The translations under genes and the position numbers were made by a program. From Leptospira sp. (GTDB lineage: Bacteria > Spirochaetota > Leptospiria > Leptospirales > Leptospiraceae), in contig JALOTI010000093.1 in assembly GCA_025457985.1 (NCBI GenBank), positions 1 to 7,388 on the forward strand: a stretch of DNA of 7,388 bases, in the 5' to 3' direction. The first letter of the stretch is position 1. Each line of letters starts with the position of its first letter. Positions 1-7,216 of the stretch are shown here, piece after piece. The notes below the pieces were generated by a model, which worked only from the letters and a program-made list of their open reading frames with translations, did not search any database and was not told where the DNA came from.

Positions 1-26
1 TCCGATCAAAAAAGTAAAAATCTAAC

Positions 27-3000
27 TTATTTCTTTATATCTTTCAGCTTATCCAAAGTTGGTGGCAACCAATCCTCAAGTAGAGGTTCTCTATCCAGTT
101 TGGATCTTGCAAACACTAAGTCTTTATTTGAAGTTGCAATCTCGCTGACACTCCCAATCTTTCTTGCTGTTTCCATAGCTTTCCAATAGTATTTTAGAGC
201 ATTGATCGTATCTTGTTTTTTCTCATAAACAGCACCGATGTTATTGTAAACGGAAGTTAGAGTTTCATAAATTTCTCTATGGTCTGAATTTTCAGTATCG
301 ATCCTTCCCAAGGTCTGTTCTTTCATTTCGTAATCATCTTCGAGTTTTAGATAATTTCCGAGTGCCGCATTGTATTGTCTTGTGTAGTAAAAAGCATTTC
401 CCTTACCCAACAAAAGGGTTGGATTGTTATAAATATCATCCTCAGGCAACTCCGCCCAAAAATCCAAACTCTGCGTAAAGTCACCATGTGTATAATCTAT
501 CCAGCCAAGAAAGTAATAACACTCTCTCAGAATCTTTGGATCTTTTGAAATATTTCTATCTAATGCTGTAAGCAAAGACTCACGTGCCGAATAAAGTCCG
601 TTCCGCCTTTCCTTTTCTTCAAATGATAAAGTTCCAATACTTCGTTCTGGATAGATCTTTCGACCAGGAAATTCACGAATATTATCTGTTTTGTTTAAAC
701 CAGCAGATTCTAAAAATTGAATCTTACCTAAGTTAAATGAAATCCGACCAGGACTACCTTCTAAAAGAGTCTCGTCTTCATCTCTTTCTCCTAACCGATC
801 CCGATAGAGTGTATATCGAGTGTCCGATTCACGGAGTAATTTTACAGCCTCATCATAATCTTCTGTATAGATATAATACTCTGCCATTAACAAAACAGCT
901 AAATAATGTCGTACATCATATGTGGATGCTAACTCAAGTTGTTTGAGTGCTCTTGCTGCTTCTTTTTGTTTTAAATAAAACCTTGCTCTCTGGTAGTAAC
1001 CTTCTGCAAACTTGGAACCACCCTCTTTGCCATAAGCAATATTTAAAAGATACTCAACATTATCATCAATTTCCATTCCAGTTACCTGATCTTCTGGATT
1101 GATGTTGTATTTGATTCGAACTTCTTCCGAGTCCAAATCTATATAAAATGAAGCAAGTTTAGCTAAAACAAACAGCGAGAGTTCGTCTTCAATATCAAGT
1201 GCATTACGTACTTGGCGGTGATGGTTTAAGACGTACTGCGGATTGTTATCACGCTTCCACATTTCTATGTAAGTAGAAAGGATTCCCCCGTGTCCAATTG
1301 GGTTTTTGGGAAATTTTTCGATGATATCATTATAATACTTAACTGCCGTTCCGAACTCTTGTTTGTTGTAAAAAATACGGGCAATTCCAGCAGTCGCGTC
1401 AATGTTATCTGGATCTCCGCCATCAGTGAATACTCTTTTGAAATACTCTATTGCAAGAGGGTCATTCTTATATTTTTTACGATTGCTTCCTGGTGGAACT
1501 TCAATAAAATCCCTACGATGAAAACTATGAAAATTCCCTAAGGCGATATAAGTGTCTATATCATGTTTGTTATATTTAAGCCTAGAAGCAATATAAGCTC
1601 CCGCCTTTATGACTTTACGATTCACCTTGTCTTGGCTAGTTAAGTAAAAGCTCAGCTCACTAAGTGGTTTCCTACCCGCCGTTTCAATTCCTGCATCATT
1701 CCATTCCGTTTTTTTCGCAAAACTAATATTTGGAACTTCTTTTCGATTTTCCCAAGCTCGTTTGTGTTCCTTATCTTCTGGCTCATATCCAAAATCTGGT
1801 TCAACCTTTCCAAAACATTTTTCAAATGCCCTTTCATATTGACCGACTCGAGTGTATGCTGAACAGTATTTTGTCAAATATTCAAGGTTATGTGGAAAAA
1901 TCTCTTCACCTTTTATGAAGTAATTTTCCGCATCGGCTAGTAATTTCTTTTTTTCCAAGGCGTCGGTTTCATATCCATACTCCTCAATCTTCTCTAGACC
2001 GAGTTTGTATTGAGATTCTGCTCGAAACGGTACGATCACATACTTGTAAAGGGACACGGTACCAAACACGAGTAAGATGGCTGCAGCAGAGGATAAAAAT
2101 GTTTTACGAATTAATTCACGGCGACGAATGGCACCTTCTTTGGTATACGCATCCTTACTTGCGATGATAGGAACGCCATCTGGTGAAAATCTTCCGGATG
2201 TGTCGGATAACTCGACCCGTTCTCCGAGAAGTTCACCTAAGAAGTTTGCAATATCTTCAGGCTTTTGCTGAGCTTTAATTAGCTCTATAATTTCTTTTTG
2301 GTTTCGAACAGGTATCCTTTGATTGACAATTGCATCAATCACCGACCGTCTTAACTTCGGAGGATACTTGATGAGTTCGGCTTGGATGACTGCCAACTCT
2401 TCATCTGTTAGGTTAGAATCTAATGACTCTTCCGGCTCTTCTTCTTTTCCAAGTGCAAGAAGGTCTTCTTCTAATCCCCCGCCGCCACCAAAATCTGGTT
2501 CCTCCATCGAAGATACAGGAAGGTCGTCAATACTCGGAGCCAAATCGTCAAACGATGGAGAGGAAATATCAGCACCCAAGTCATCGTCAAAACTTGGAGG
2601 TTCCATGCCGACACCAAGATCACCAAATGGATCATCAAATCCGCCCGAATCCGCTGGAGAATCAAATGAACTCTGAGTGGGAGTATCTTCAAAACCGGAA
2701 CCCAAATCATCAAAACTTGTATCTTCTCTTTCAGGTGGGGAATCAAATCCACCAAACGGATCATCTGTATCTGCATTGCCCTTAGGCGAACCAGTGTCAG
2801 CAAAAGGATCTCCTGAGTCCGCAAATGGATCGGCACCAAAATCATCAGAAACAGTATCCCCCGATCCCAAATCCGCAAAAGGATCATCACCCACGGAGCC
2901 CGCACTCGGAGTATCAAATCCACCAAACGGATCTTCGTCGGTCGTAGCTGGACTTTCGCCTCCTAAATCGGCAAATGGATCACCACCTGTTTCAGTGGCA

Positions 3001-3701
3001 GAAGATCCCATCTCAGTTTCAGTCGGATCAAATGGAGCTTCATCTGCCAAACTATCCATTCCGCCAAACGGATCTTCGCCTGCAGAATCTGAACTAGAAG
3101 CTCCGGTATCCGCAAAGGGATCATCATCGGAAGTATTGCTTTTTGGCGGATCAAAACTTCCAAACGGATCATCCGATTCGGAATCAGCTCCGCCCTCATT
3201 TTTTGTTTCACCACCTAAATCAGCAAACGGGTCATCCGAAATCCCACCCATGTCTTCGCTGGGTTCTTCACCCTTGGGAGAGTCAAAGTCAAAATCCCCA
3301 AAGGGATCACCGCTATCGGCGGGTGGCTCGGATATGGCTTCCGGTTTTTTGGGATTATCTTCGCCTAAGAGTTCATCTAAATCAATGCCATCGTCATCAT
3401 CTGCTTCTAAATCACGGAAAGGAGGCGGTCCAGAACCTTCTCTAGAATCTCCAAAAGGATCCGTATCCTCACCTTCGTCTGGCTCTGAATTGAAATCTGC
3501 AAATGGATCTGTTTCACCACCCTCTTCCGCTGGTGGTTCTTCGGCATCTAGTATGGGATTGGTGTAGCCAAGCTTTTCACGAAGTACCTTGGCCATGGGA
3601 TTCAAATCCTCTGAAGATAGAGGATTTTTATTTAGGGCCGAAAGCATCCCTTCTAATTGTTGTATCTCTTCCTGACTTAAATTGTCTTTCGGCTCAGCCA
3701 T
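27..3701 (-). CDS. Large membrane-anchored tetratricopeptide (TPR) protein with acidic DPF-repeat N-terminus; FlcA (BB0326)-like candidate
   Basis: A 1224-residue protein with five zones. Residues 1-55 are a short helical head. Residues 60-428 are a D/E/G/S/P-rich low-complexity region with 14 DPF tripeptides. Residues 430-495 form a compact helical domain (LTDEELAVIQ through GELLGERVEL). Residues 534-559 are one hydrophobic helix preceded by RRRELIRK. Residues 565-1200 are mostly helical with TPR-like units, the clearest at about 769-800, 931-958, 1060-1085, 1095-1125 and 1149-1180. There is no cleavable signal peptide. By the positive-inside rule the acidic half is cytoplasmic and the TPR half periplasmic. 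From memory, a single-pass TPR protein of this kind (Borrelia FlcA/BB0326) builds the spirochaete periplasmic flagellar collar; assignment here rests on architecture, not alignment, so another membrane scaffold is possible. The ATG start has an AGGA 12 bases upstream, rather far. The stop is TAA. It is transcribed divergently from the exported carbohydrate-binding-like gene. Confidence 0.85.
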   Translation of the reverse strand: MAEPKDNLSQEEIQQLEGMLSALNKNPLSSEDLNPMAKVLREKLGYTNPILDAEEPPAEEGGETDPFADFNSEPDEGEDTDPFGDSREGSGPPPFRDLEADDDDGIDLDELLGEDNPKKPEAISEPPADSGDPFGDFDFDSPKGEEPSEDMGGISDDPFADLGGETKNEGGADSESDDPFGSFDPPKSNTSDDDPFADTGASSSDSAGEDPFGGMDSLADEAPFDPTETEMGSSATETGGDPFADLGGESPATTDEDPFGGFDTPSAGSVGDDPFADLGSGDTVSDDFGADPFADSGDPFADTGSPKGNADTDDPFGGFDSPPEREDTSFDDLGSGFEDTPTQSSFDSPADSGGFDDPFGDLGVGMEPPSFDDDLGADISSPSFDDLAPSIDDLPVSSMEEPDFGGGGGLEEDLLALGKEEEPEESLDSNLTDEELAVIQAELIKYPPKLRRSVIDAIVNQRIPVRNQKEIIELIKAQQKPEDIANFLGELLGERVELSDTSGRFSPDGVPIIASKDAYTKEGAIRRRELIRKTFLSSAAAILLVFGTVSLYKYVIVPFRAESQYKLGLEKIEEYGYETDALEKKKLLADAENYFIKGEEIFPHNLEYLTKYCSAYTRVGQYERAFEKCFGKVEPDFGYEPEDKEHKRAWENRKEVPNISFAKKTEWNDAGIETAGRKPLSELSFYLTSQDKVNRKVIKAGAYIASRLKYNKHDIDTYIALGNFHSFHRRDFIEVPPGSNRKKYKNDPLAIEYFKRVFTDGGDPDNIDATAGIARIFYNKQEFGTAVKYYNDIIEKFPKNPIGHGGILSTYIEMWKRDNNPQYVLNHHRQVRNALDIEDELSLFVLAKLASFYIDLDSEEVRIKYNINPEDQVTGMEIDDNVEYLLNIAYGKEGGSKFAEGYYQRARFYLKQKEAARALKQLELASTYDVRHYLAVLLMAEYYIYTEDYDEAVKLLRESDTRYTLYRDRLGERDEDETLLEGSPGRISFNLGKIQFLESAGLNKTDNIREFPGRKIYPERSIGTLSFEEKERRNGLYSARESLLTALDRNISKDPKILRECYYFLGWIDYTHGDFTQSLDFWAELPEDDIYNNPTLLLGKGNAFYYTRQYNAALGNYLKLEDDYEMKEQTLGRIDTENSDHREIYETLTSVYNNIGAVYEKKQDTINALKYYWKAMETARKIGSVSEIATSNKDLVFARSKLDREPLLEDWLPPTLDKLKDIKK
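2025..2102 (-). other. Transmembrane helix of the TPR protein
   Basis: Encodes residues 534-559, starting TFLSSAAAILLVFG and running to VIVPF. It is the only long hydrophobic stretch in the protein. Basic residues lie directly upstream (RRRELIRK, residues 526-533), favouring N-terminus in, C-terminus out. This splits the protein into an acidic cytoplasmic half of about 530 residues and a periplasmic half of about 660. Confidence 0.8.
2622..3509 (-). repeat. Degenerate DPF repeat region inside the TPR protein gene (16-residue period, about 48 bp)
   Basis: Encodes residues 65-360. DPF begins at residues 65, 81, 132, 157, 178, 194, 210, 241, 257, 273, 291, 298, 314 and 357. Six of the 13 intervals are exactly 16 residues, and one is 31. 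Units from 157 to 273 alternate between a DPFAD(L/T) type and a DPFG(S/G)(F/M) type. Linkers are rich in D, E, G, S, T and P. On the plus strand each unit appears as a short core resembling CAAA(C/T/A/G)GGATC. The pattern suggests ancient internal duplication followed by divergence. Predicted to be disordered and cytoplasmic. Confidence 0.85.
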
Positions 3702-3713
3702 TTGATGGAGGTA

Positions 3714-3717
3714 TCCT
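3714..3717 (-). promoter_or_regulatory. Weak, distant ribosome binding site of the TPR protein gene
   Basis: On the minus strand AGGA lies 12 bases upstream of the ATG at 3701, longer than the usual 5-9. No better purine-rich site lies closer, and no plausible in-frame alternative start follows before the conserved-looking head, so the ATG is kept. Initiation may be modest. Confidence 0.4.
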
Positions 3718-3839
3718 ACTTAAATATCGGCCTCTTCTGATTTTGACAGAAAAATTTTTTTATTATGTCAGATAGAAACATAGAAAAAAACCTGCACACC
3801 CTTTTTAACATCCTGCCGAAATTTATATAGAACAAAGTG

Positions 3840-3844
3840 AAAGG
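3840..3844 (+). promoter_or_regulatory. Ribosome binding site deciding the start of the exported glycogen-binding-like gene
   Basis: AAAGG lies 4 bases before the ATG at 3849. The in-frame GTG at 3837 lies upstream of this site and has no purine-rich sequence of its own, so the ATG is preferred. The choice changes only four residues before the signal peptide. Confidence 0.55.
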
Positions 3845-3848
3845 CAAA

Positions 3849-4727
3849 ATGAGATTTCGAAAATCGTTAACAGCTGCAATTATTCTCAGTTTTTTTATTG
3901 GATTTGGACTTTTCGCAGAGGAAACATTGGATTGGATCGGTGGGTTCTCTTCAGCAGAACTGGAGATGTCAGACGAAGTGGAAGACCAGGACAAAGTATA
4001 CTATCTTTGGCAGTTAGAAAGTCTTAAAAAAAACATAGCCCCACGTTACATTCGTTACATAGACGTCGAATCTTATCTTTCCACATCGAAACTTATGAAC
4101 CGGGGAATTCTCTTCACCTACAATGGTCTTCGAGATGAAACAGTAGAACTCTGCGGGAATTTTTCACATTGGGAATGTAAGGAAATGAAACGTAACCAAT
4201 TTGGAATCTACTACATTGTTTTAGATCCAGACCTCAAATTGGAGAATGACGAAGATGACCCAGTTTACGAATACAAATTCCGAGTAGATGGTCTTCTTAC
4301 CTACGATACGGAAAATTTTGATCGATTTGAAGATGGATCTGGCTCCTACATTTCCAGGTTTGTTCTGAGTGGAAAAGATACAAATCGTCAAACTAGTTCT
4401 GTTGTTCTCGGTGATTCACCTAATGAGGAGCGTGATTTAAGAACTGTACGTTTCCAAATTTACCTTCCCGAAGCCGAAGTGGTTCGAGTTGTGGGGTCCT
4501 TCAACGACTGGAATCCAGAGAATGACTTTCTTAAAAAAGATAGAAAAGGTGTTTTTAGTTTAGATAAAAAGCTACTTCCAGGTGAATACCACTACCAATT
4601 CATTGTAGATGGGGAGTATATGTTGGATACTTACAATCCAAATGTACACTTAAAAATTGATACAAATGAATCGGTTTCCACAATCGTAGTGCCAGATCGC
4701 TTGGTTGCTTTGGATCGAAAAAAGTAA
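3849..4727 (+). CDS. Exported protein with tandem glycogen-binding (CBM48/AMPK-type early-set) domains
   Basis: 292 residues from the ATG (296 from an upstream GTG at 3837). The first 23 residues look like a Sec signal peptide: basic MRFRK, a hydrophobic core, and probable cleavage after LFA before EETLDW. There is no lipobox cysteine, so the mature protein should be periplasmic or secreted. Two beta-sandwich modules follow. Module 1 (about 86-172) has GNFSHW and a YEYKFRVDG strand; module 2 (about 198-281) has GSFNDWNP and YHYQFIVDGEY. The G-x-F-x-x-W core and the (Y/F)xF-x-VDG strand are hallmarks of the CBM48/AMPK glycogen-binding family. No catalytic amylase or branching-enzyme domain is present. 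Residues 24-85 match nothing I recognise. Binding of a glucan is known for the family but not shown here; the fold may serve protein contacts instead. It is divergent from the TPR protein gene and may share its regulation. Confidence 0.8.
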   Translation: MRFRKSLTAAIILSFFIGFGLFAEETLDWIGGFSSAELEMSDEVEDQDKVYYLWQLESLKKNIAPRYIRYIDVESYLSTSKLMNRGILFTYNGLRDETVELCGNFSHWECKEMKRNQFGIYYIVLDPDLKLENDEDDPVYEYKFRVDGLLTYDTENFDRFEDGSGSYISRFVLSGKDTNRQTSSVVLGDSPNEERDLRTVRFQIYLPEAEVVRVVGSFNDWNPENDFLKKDRKGVFSLDKKLLPGEYHYQFIVDGEYMLDTYNPNVHLKIDTNESVSTIVVPDRLVALDRKK

Positions 4728-4728
4728 A

Positions 4729-5058
4729 CTACTGCTCTAATGTAGCTGTCATAGATCCCTTGGAACTACTCATCCGGGGATCAGGTCCATACGAGAGAAT
4801 CCGTTCATGTACGAATTCAGCATGTTCTAACTCGCCAGAAAATACAATCGTTCGTTTGTTGGTATCAACTTCGACTGCATGCAAAAATGCTTTATCTATG
4901 GACATTTGACATACATCCATAAGCATCTCAATCACATAGTCATAGGTATGATAGTCATCGTCCCATAACACTACCTTCCAAGGCCCGCCGGTATTCTTAA
5001 GCGGTAAAACTTCGGTTTCTTCGATGGTAGCGGGTTGGGTTACTGCAGGACTCGGCAC
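4729..5058 (-). CDS. clpS: ATP-dependent Clp protease adaptor ClpS, divergent variant
   Basis: 109 residues, close to the family's usual size. ClpS binds the ClpA N-domain and delivers N-degron substrates to ClpAP in the cytoplasm. The core starts with PWKVVLWDDDYHTYDYV (residues 26-42), matching the E. coli KVILVNDDYTPMEFV region, and continues through the helix-strand pattern to IVFSGELEHAEFVHERI. By manual alignment E. coli N34 corresponds to D33, D35 to D34, M40 to Y39 and H66 to D65, so several N-degron pocket residues differ. The tail GSMTATLEQ resembles a ClpS-like subgroup I recall from planctomycetes and similar bacteria. The start is GTG at 5058, supported by AGGGG five bases upstream; the stop is TAG. 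It is the last gene of the metK operon, 13 bases after the transketolase gene, and ends one base from the convergent gene. Confidence 0.88.
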   Translation of the reverse strand: MPSPAVTQPATIEETEVLPLKNTGGPWKVVLWDDDYHTYDYVIEMLMDVCQMSIDKAFLHAVEVDTNKRTIVFSGELEHAEFVHERILSYGPDPRMSSSKGSMTATLEQ

Positions 5059-5063
5059 CCCAA

Positions 5064-5068
5064 CCCCT
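5064..5068 (-). promoter_or_regulatory. Ribosome binding site of clpS supporting a GTG start
   Basis: Minus-strand AGGGG lies 5 bases before the GTG at 5058. The next in-frame ATG falls inside the conserved ClpS core, so the GTG is the only sensible start. Confidence 0.7.
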
Positions 5069-5071
5069 ATA

Positions 5072-6037
5072 TTACTTTCGTTTCTTTGAAATTGCTAATT
5101 CAGCGTGGGCTACGATATCTTTGGCTCTGAGTCCAAAATAATCAAGGAGCCCACTCCACGTACCCGATTTTCCAAATTGGTCTTTCATACCAAGTTTTAT
5201 AACAGGAACTGGATATTCTTCAGACAGAAGTTCAGAAACAGCAGACCCTAACCCACAGAGTACATTGTGTTCCTCTGCGGTTACAATCGCCCCACATTCT
5301 TTTGCTTTGGCAATGATGGCTTCTCTGTCCAATGGTTTTATCGTCGCCATGTTGAGAAGACTTGCTTGGATCCCTTTTTCCTTTAACAAACTGACCGCAG
5401 TGATTGCTTCGTTGACCATTACACCACAGGCAATGATACACACGTCTTTACCCTCGGCCATAACCTCAGCCTTTCCAATTTGGAATTTGTAATTCTCTCT
5501 TTCTATAACAGGAATAGCAGGTCTTCCGACACGAACATACACTGGCCCAACATAATCAGCGATCGCATGGATCACCTGTTTTGTTTCATTAAAGTCGGAA
5601 GGGCAAATTACAGTCATCTCAGGAATGACTCTCATAATTCCAAAATCTTCTATACATTGGTGGGAGGCACCATCTTCGCCCACGGTGATCCCACCATGAG
5701 AAGCCACAAGTTTAACATTCACTTTCGGATATACAACACTGTTCCGTACTACTTCCCAGGCTCTTCCAGAGAGAAACATGGCAAAACTAGATGCAAATGG
5801 AACAAATCCTGAAAGTGCAAGACCCGCCGCATGACCGACTAGGTTTTGTTCAGCGACGCCCACATTAAAGAATCTATCTGGATACTTCTTTTTAAAGTCG
5901 GCTGTTTTGGTCGATCCGGAAAGATCCGCATCCAAAACCACTACTTCCGGGCGATTTGCACCTAACTCAACTAAGGCTTCCCCGTAGGCGTCTCTTGTTG
6001 CTTTTTTGTCGGCTGTTGATTGGCTAGGTGCTCCCAT
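5072..6037 (-). CDS. Transketolase, C-terminal subunit (split transketolase)
   Basis: 321 residues, the usual size for the C-terminal half of a two-gene transketolase. It should pair with a separate N-terminal subunit to move two-carbon ketol units between sugar phosphates in the pentose phosphate pathway, using thiamine diphosphate. The pyrimidine-binding domain spans about 12-175. It contains FNVGVAEQN, with E63 as the glutamate that contacts the cofactor's aminopyrimidine ring, and [14 protein letters not shown] (H114, H126), the substrate-side histidine region. The C-terminal domain runs from about 188 to 315. The diphosphate/Mg-binding GDG half is missing here and is not encoded elsewhere in the window. 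The deoxyxylulose-5-phosphate synthase and pyruvate dehydrogenase beta families share this fold, but the GEDG(A/P)(S/T)HQ form and length fit transketolase best. ATG start, with AAGGA six bases upstream inside the end of metK; the gap to metK is 3 bases. Confidence 0.9.
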   Translation of the reverse strand: MGAPSQSTADKKATRDAYGEALVELGANRPEVVVLDADLSGSTKTADFKKKYPDRFFNVGVAEQNLVGHAAGLALSGFVPFASSFAMFLSGRAWEVVRNSVVYPKVNVKLVASHGGITVGEDGASHQCIEDFGIMRVIPEMTVICPSDFNETKQVIHAIADYVGPVYVRVGRPAIPVIERENYKFQIGKAEVMAEGKDVCIIACGVMVNEAITAVSLLKEKGIQASLLNMATIKPLDREAIIAKAKECGAIVTAEEHNVLCGLGSAVSELLSEEYPVPVIKLGMKDQFGKSGTWSGLLDYFGLRAKDIVAHAELAISKKRK

Positions 6038-6040
6038 GAA

Positions 6041-7204
6041 TTATCCTTTTTTTAATGCTTCGGCTTTATCAGTTTTTTCCCAAGTGAATGTAGAACCCGT
6101 ACGGCCAAAATGTCCGTAAGCTGCGGTTTCTTGGTATTTTCTTCCTTTTCCAAGAAGGTCTAGAGTTTCCACAATTCCCTTAGGTGTTAGTTTAAAATTT
6201 GCTAATACTCGTTTGGAGATCTCCGCATCAGAAATAGTTCCTGTTCCAAATGTATCTACAAGTACGGAAACAGGCTCAGCAACACCAATTGCATACGCAA
6301 GTTGTACTTCGCATTTGTGTGCAAGACCTGCAGCTACTACGTTTTTCGCAATATAACGACCCATGTACGCTGCGGAACGATCCACTTTGGAAGGATCCTT
6401 TCCAGAGAATGCCCCACCACCGTGGCGTCCCATCCCACCGTATGTATCTACAATGATTTTTCTTCCTGTAAGGCCAGTATCACCATGTGGTCCACCGATC
6501 TCAAACTTACCTGTTGGATTGATAAAGTATCTTGGACTTCCCAATACATCTTTTGGAATTACCTTTTTGATGCACTCTTCAATCACAGCTTCTTCAATTT
6601 GTTTGTGTGTGATTCCTGGCGCATGTTGGGTAGAGATCACGATCGTATCAATTTTTACAGGTTTCCCATTTTCATAAACGAAAGTTACCTGGGATTTTGC
6701 GTCAGGGCGAAGCCAATTTAGTTTTTTAGAATGGCGGAGTTCAGAAAGATGCTCAAGCAATTTATGCGAATAAAAAATCGGCGCAGGCATTAGTTCCGGA
6801 GTTTCTGCAATTGCAAATCCGAACATCAAACCTTGGTCACCTGCTCCTTGTTCTACGTGGAGCCCTTCGCCTTCGTTTACACCTTGTGCGATATCAGGAG
6901 ATTGAGCATGAACATGCGAGGAAACCACAGCATAGTCAGCGTCAAAATACATATTGATATCATTATACCCAATTTTTCGGATCACATCACGGGCAACTTC
7001 GGAGGTGTCGACTTTTCCCTTACTCGTGATCTCACCTGCTATCACTACTAAGTTTGTAGTTACGAGAGTCTCGCAAGCTACTCGGGATTTTGGATCTTGG
7101 GAAAGAAAAGCATCGAGAATCGCATCAGAAATTTGGTCGCAGACCTTGTCTGGGTGTCCTTCGGAGACCGATTCAGACGTAAAAATGAAGTTTTGGAGAG
7201 ACAT
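6041..7204 (-). CDS. metK: S-adenosylmethionine synthetase (methionine adenosyltransferase)
   Basis: 387 residues, matching the normal family length. It makes S-adenosylmethionine from methionine and ATP, releasing phosphate and diphosphate, as a cytosolic Mg- and K-dependent tetramer; the product feeds methylation and polyamine synthesis. The N-terminal [13 protein letters not shown] (residues 8-20) holds the ATP-binding histidine H17 and aspartate D19. The signature GAGDQG is at 120-125 and the phosphate-binding GGGAFSGKD at 262-270. The remaining core, including [13 protein letters not shown] and [10 protein letters not shown], is intact. The start was set at the ATG at 7204 rather than the in-frame ATG at 7252, because family members begin a few residues before [13 protein letters not shown] and the 16 extra residues would overlap the upstream gene. 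AAGG lies 8 bases upstream. It is second in the visible operon. Confidence 0.97.
   Translation of the reverse strand: MSLQNFIFTSESVSEGHPDKVCDQISDAILDAFLSQDPKSRVACETLVTTNLVVIAGEITSKGKVDTSEVARDVIRKIGYNDINMYFDADYAVVSSHVHAQSPDIAQGVNEGEGLHVEQGAGDQGLMFGFAIAETPELMPAPIFYSHKLLEHLSELRHSKKLNWLRPDAKSQVTFVYENGKPVKIDTIVISTQHAPGITHKQIEEAVIEECIKKVIPKDVLGSPRYFINPTGKFEIGGPHGDTGLTGRKIIVDTYGGMGRHGGGAFSGKDPSKVDRSAAYMGRYIAKNVVAAGLAHKCEVQLAYAIGVAEPVSVLVDTFGTGTISDAEISKRVLANFKLTPKGIVETLDLLGKGRKYQETAAYGHFGRTGSTFTWEKTDKAEALKKG
6044..6048 (-). promoter_or_regulatory. Ribosome binding site of the transketolase gene embedded in metK
   Basis: Minus-strand AAGGA is formed by the last two sense codons of metK (AAA GGA) and lies 6 bases before the ATG at 6037. 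Ribosomes ending metK would uncover or reuse this site, suggesting translational coupling. Confidence 0.75.
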
Positions 7205-7212
7205 ATTTTTTA

Positions 7213-7216
7213 CCTT
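7213..7216 (-). promoter_or_regulatory. Ribosome binding site of metK overlapping the upstream stop codon
   Basis: Minus-strand AAGG lies 8 bases before the metK ATG and shares two bases with the TAA of the upstream gene (TAAGG). It supports the 7204 start and suggests coupling to the preceding gene. Confidence 0.7.

Larger units (their letters stand above)
3702..3848. promoter_or_regulatory. Divergent intergenic control region
   Basis: The only substantial non-coding stretch in the window, separating two divergent genes, so both promoters probably lie here. It is AT-rich with a central A5T7 tract (3750-3760 and flanks). A TTGACA (3743-3748) and a TATTAT (3761-3766) occur on the plus strand but only 12 bases apart, too close for a standard sigma-70 promoter. 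A TATATA (3824-3829) lies just before the plus-strand gene without a clear -35. On the minus strand CATAAT is a possible -10. TGACA (3744-3748) and TGTCA (3766-3770) form a small inverted repeat around the A/T tract and could be an operator. The exact promoters cannot be fixed from sequence alone. Confidence 0.5.

Noticed and set aside
1..26. Terminator after the TPR protein gene
   Set aside because: The remaining bases are A/T-rich but contain no hairpin; any terminator lies outside the window.
2622..3509. Repeats considered as a CRISPR array
   Set aside because: Units are degenerate, in frame with a long protein and translate to a consistent DPF pattern; there are no identical repeats with unique spacers and no cas genes.
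2677..3567. Long plus-strand open frame of 296 residues opposite the TPR protein gene
   Set aside because: It is the antisense shadow of the DPF region: the low-complexity repeat lacks stops in this frame and gives a serine/proline-rich NGS repeat. No ribosome site or homology is evident.
3743..3766. TTGACA and TATTAT as a sigma-70 promoter for the plus-strand gene
   Set aside because: The spacer is only 12 bases instead of about 17, so it is mentioned as part of the control region and not called as a promoter.
5480..5812. Plus-strand open frame opposite the transketolase gene
   Set aside because: Its translation is arbitrary and lies antisense to a strongly conserved enzyme; no ribosome site or domain supports it.
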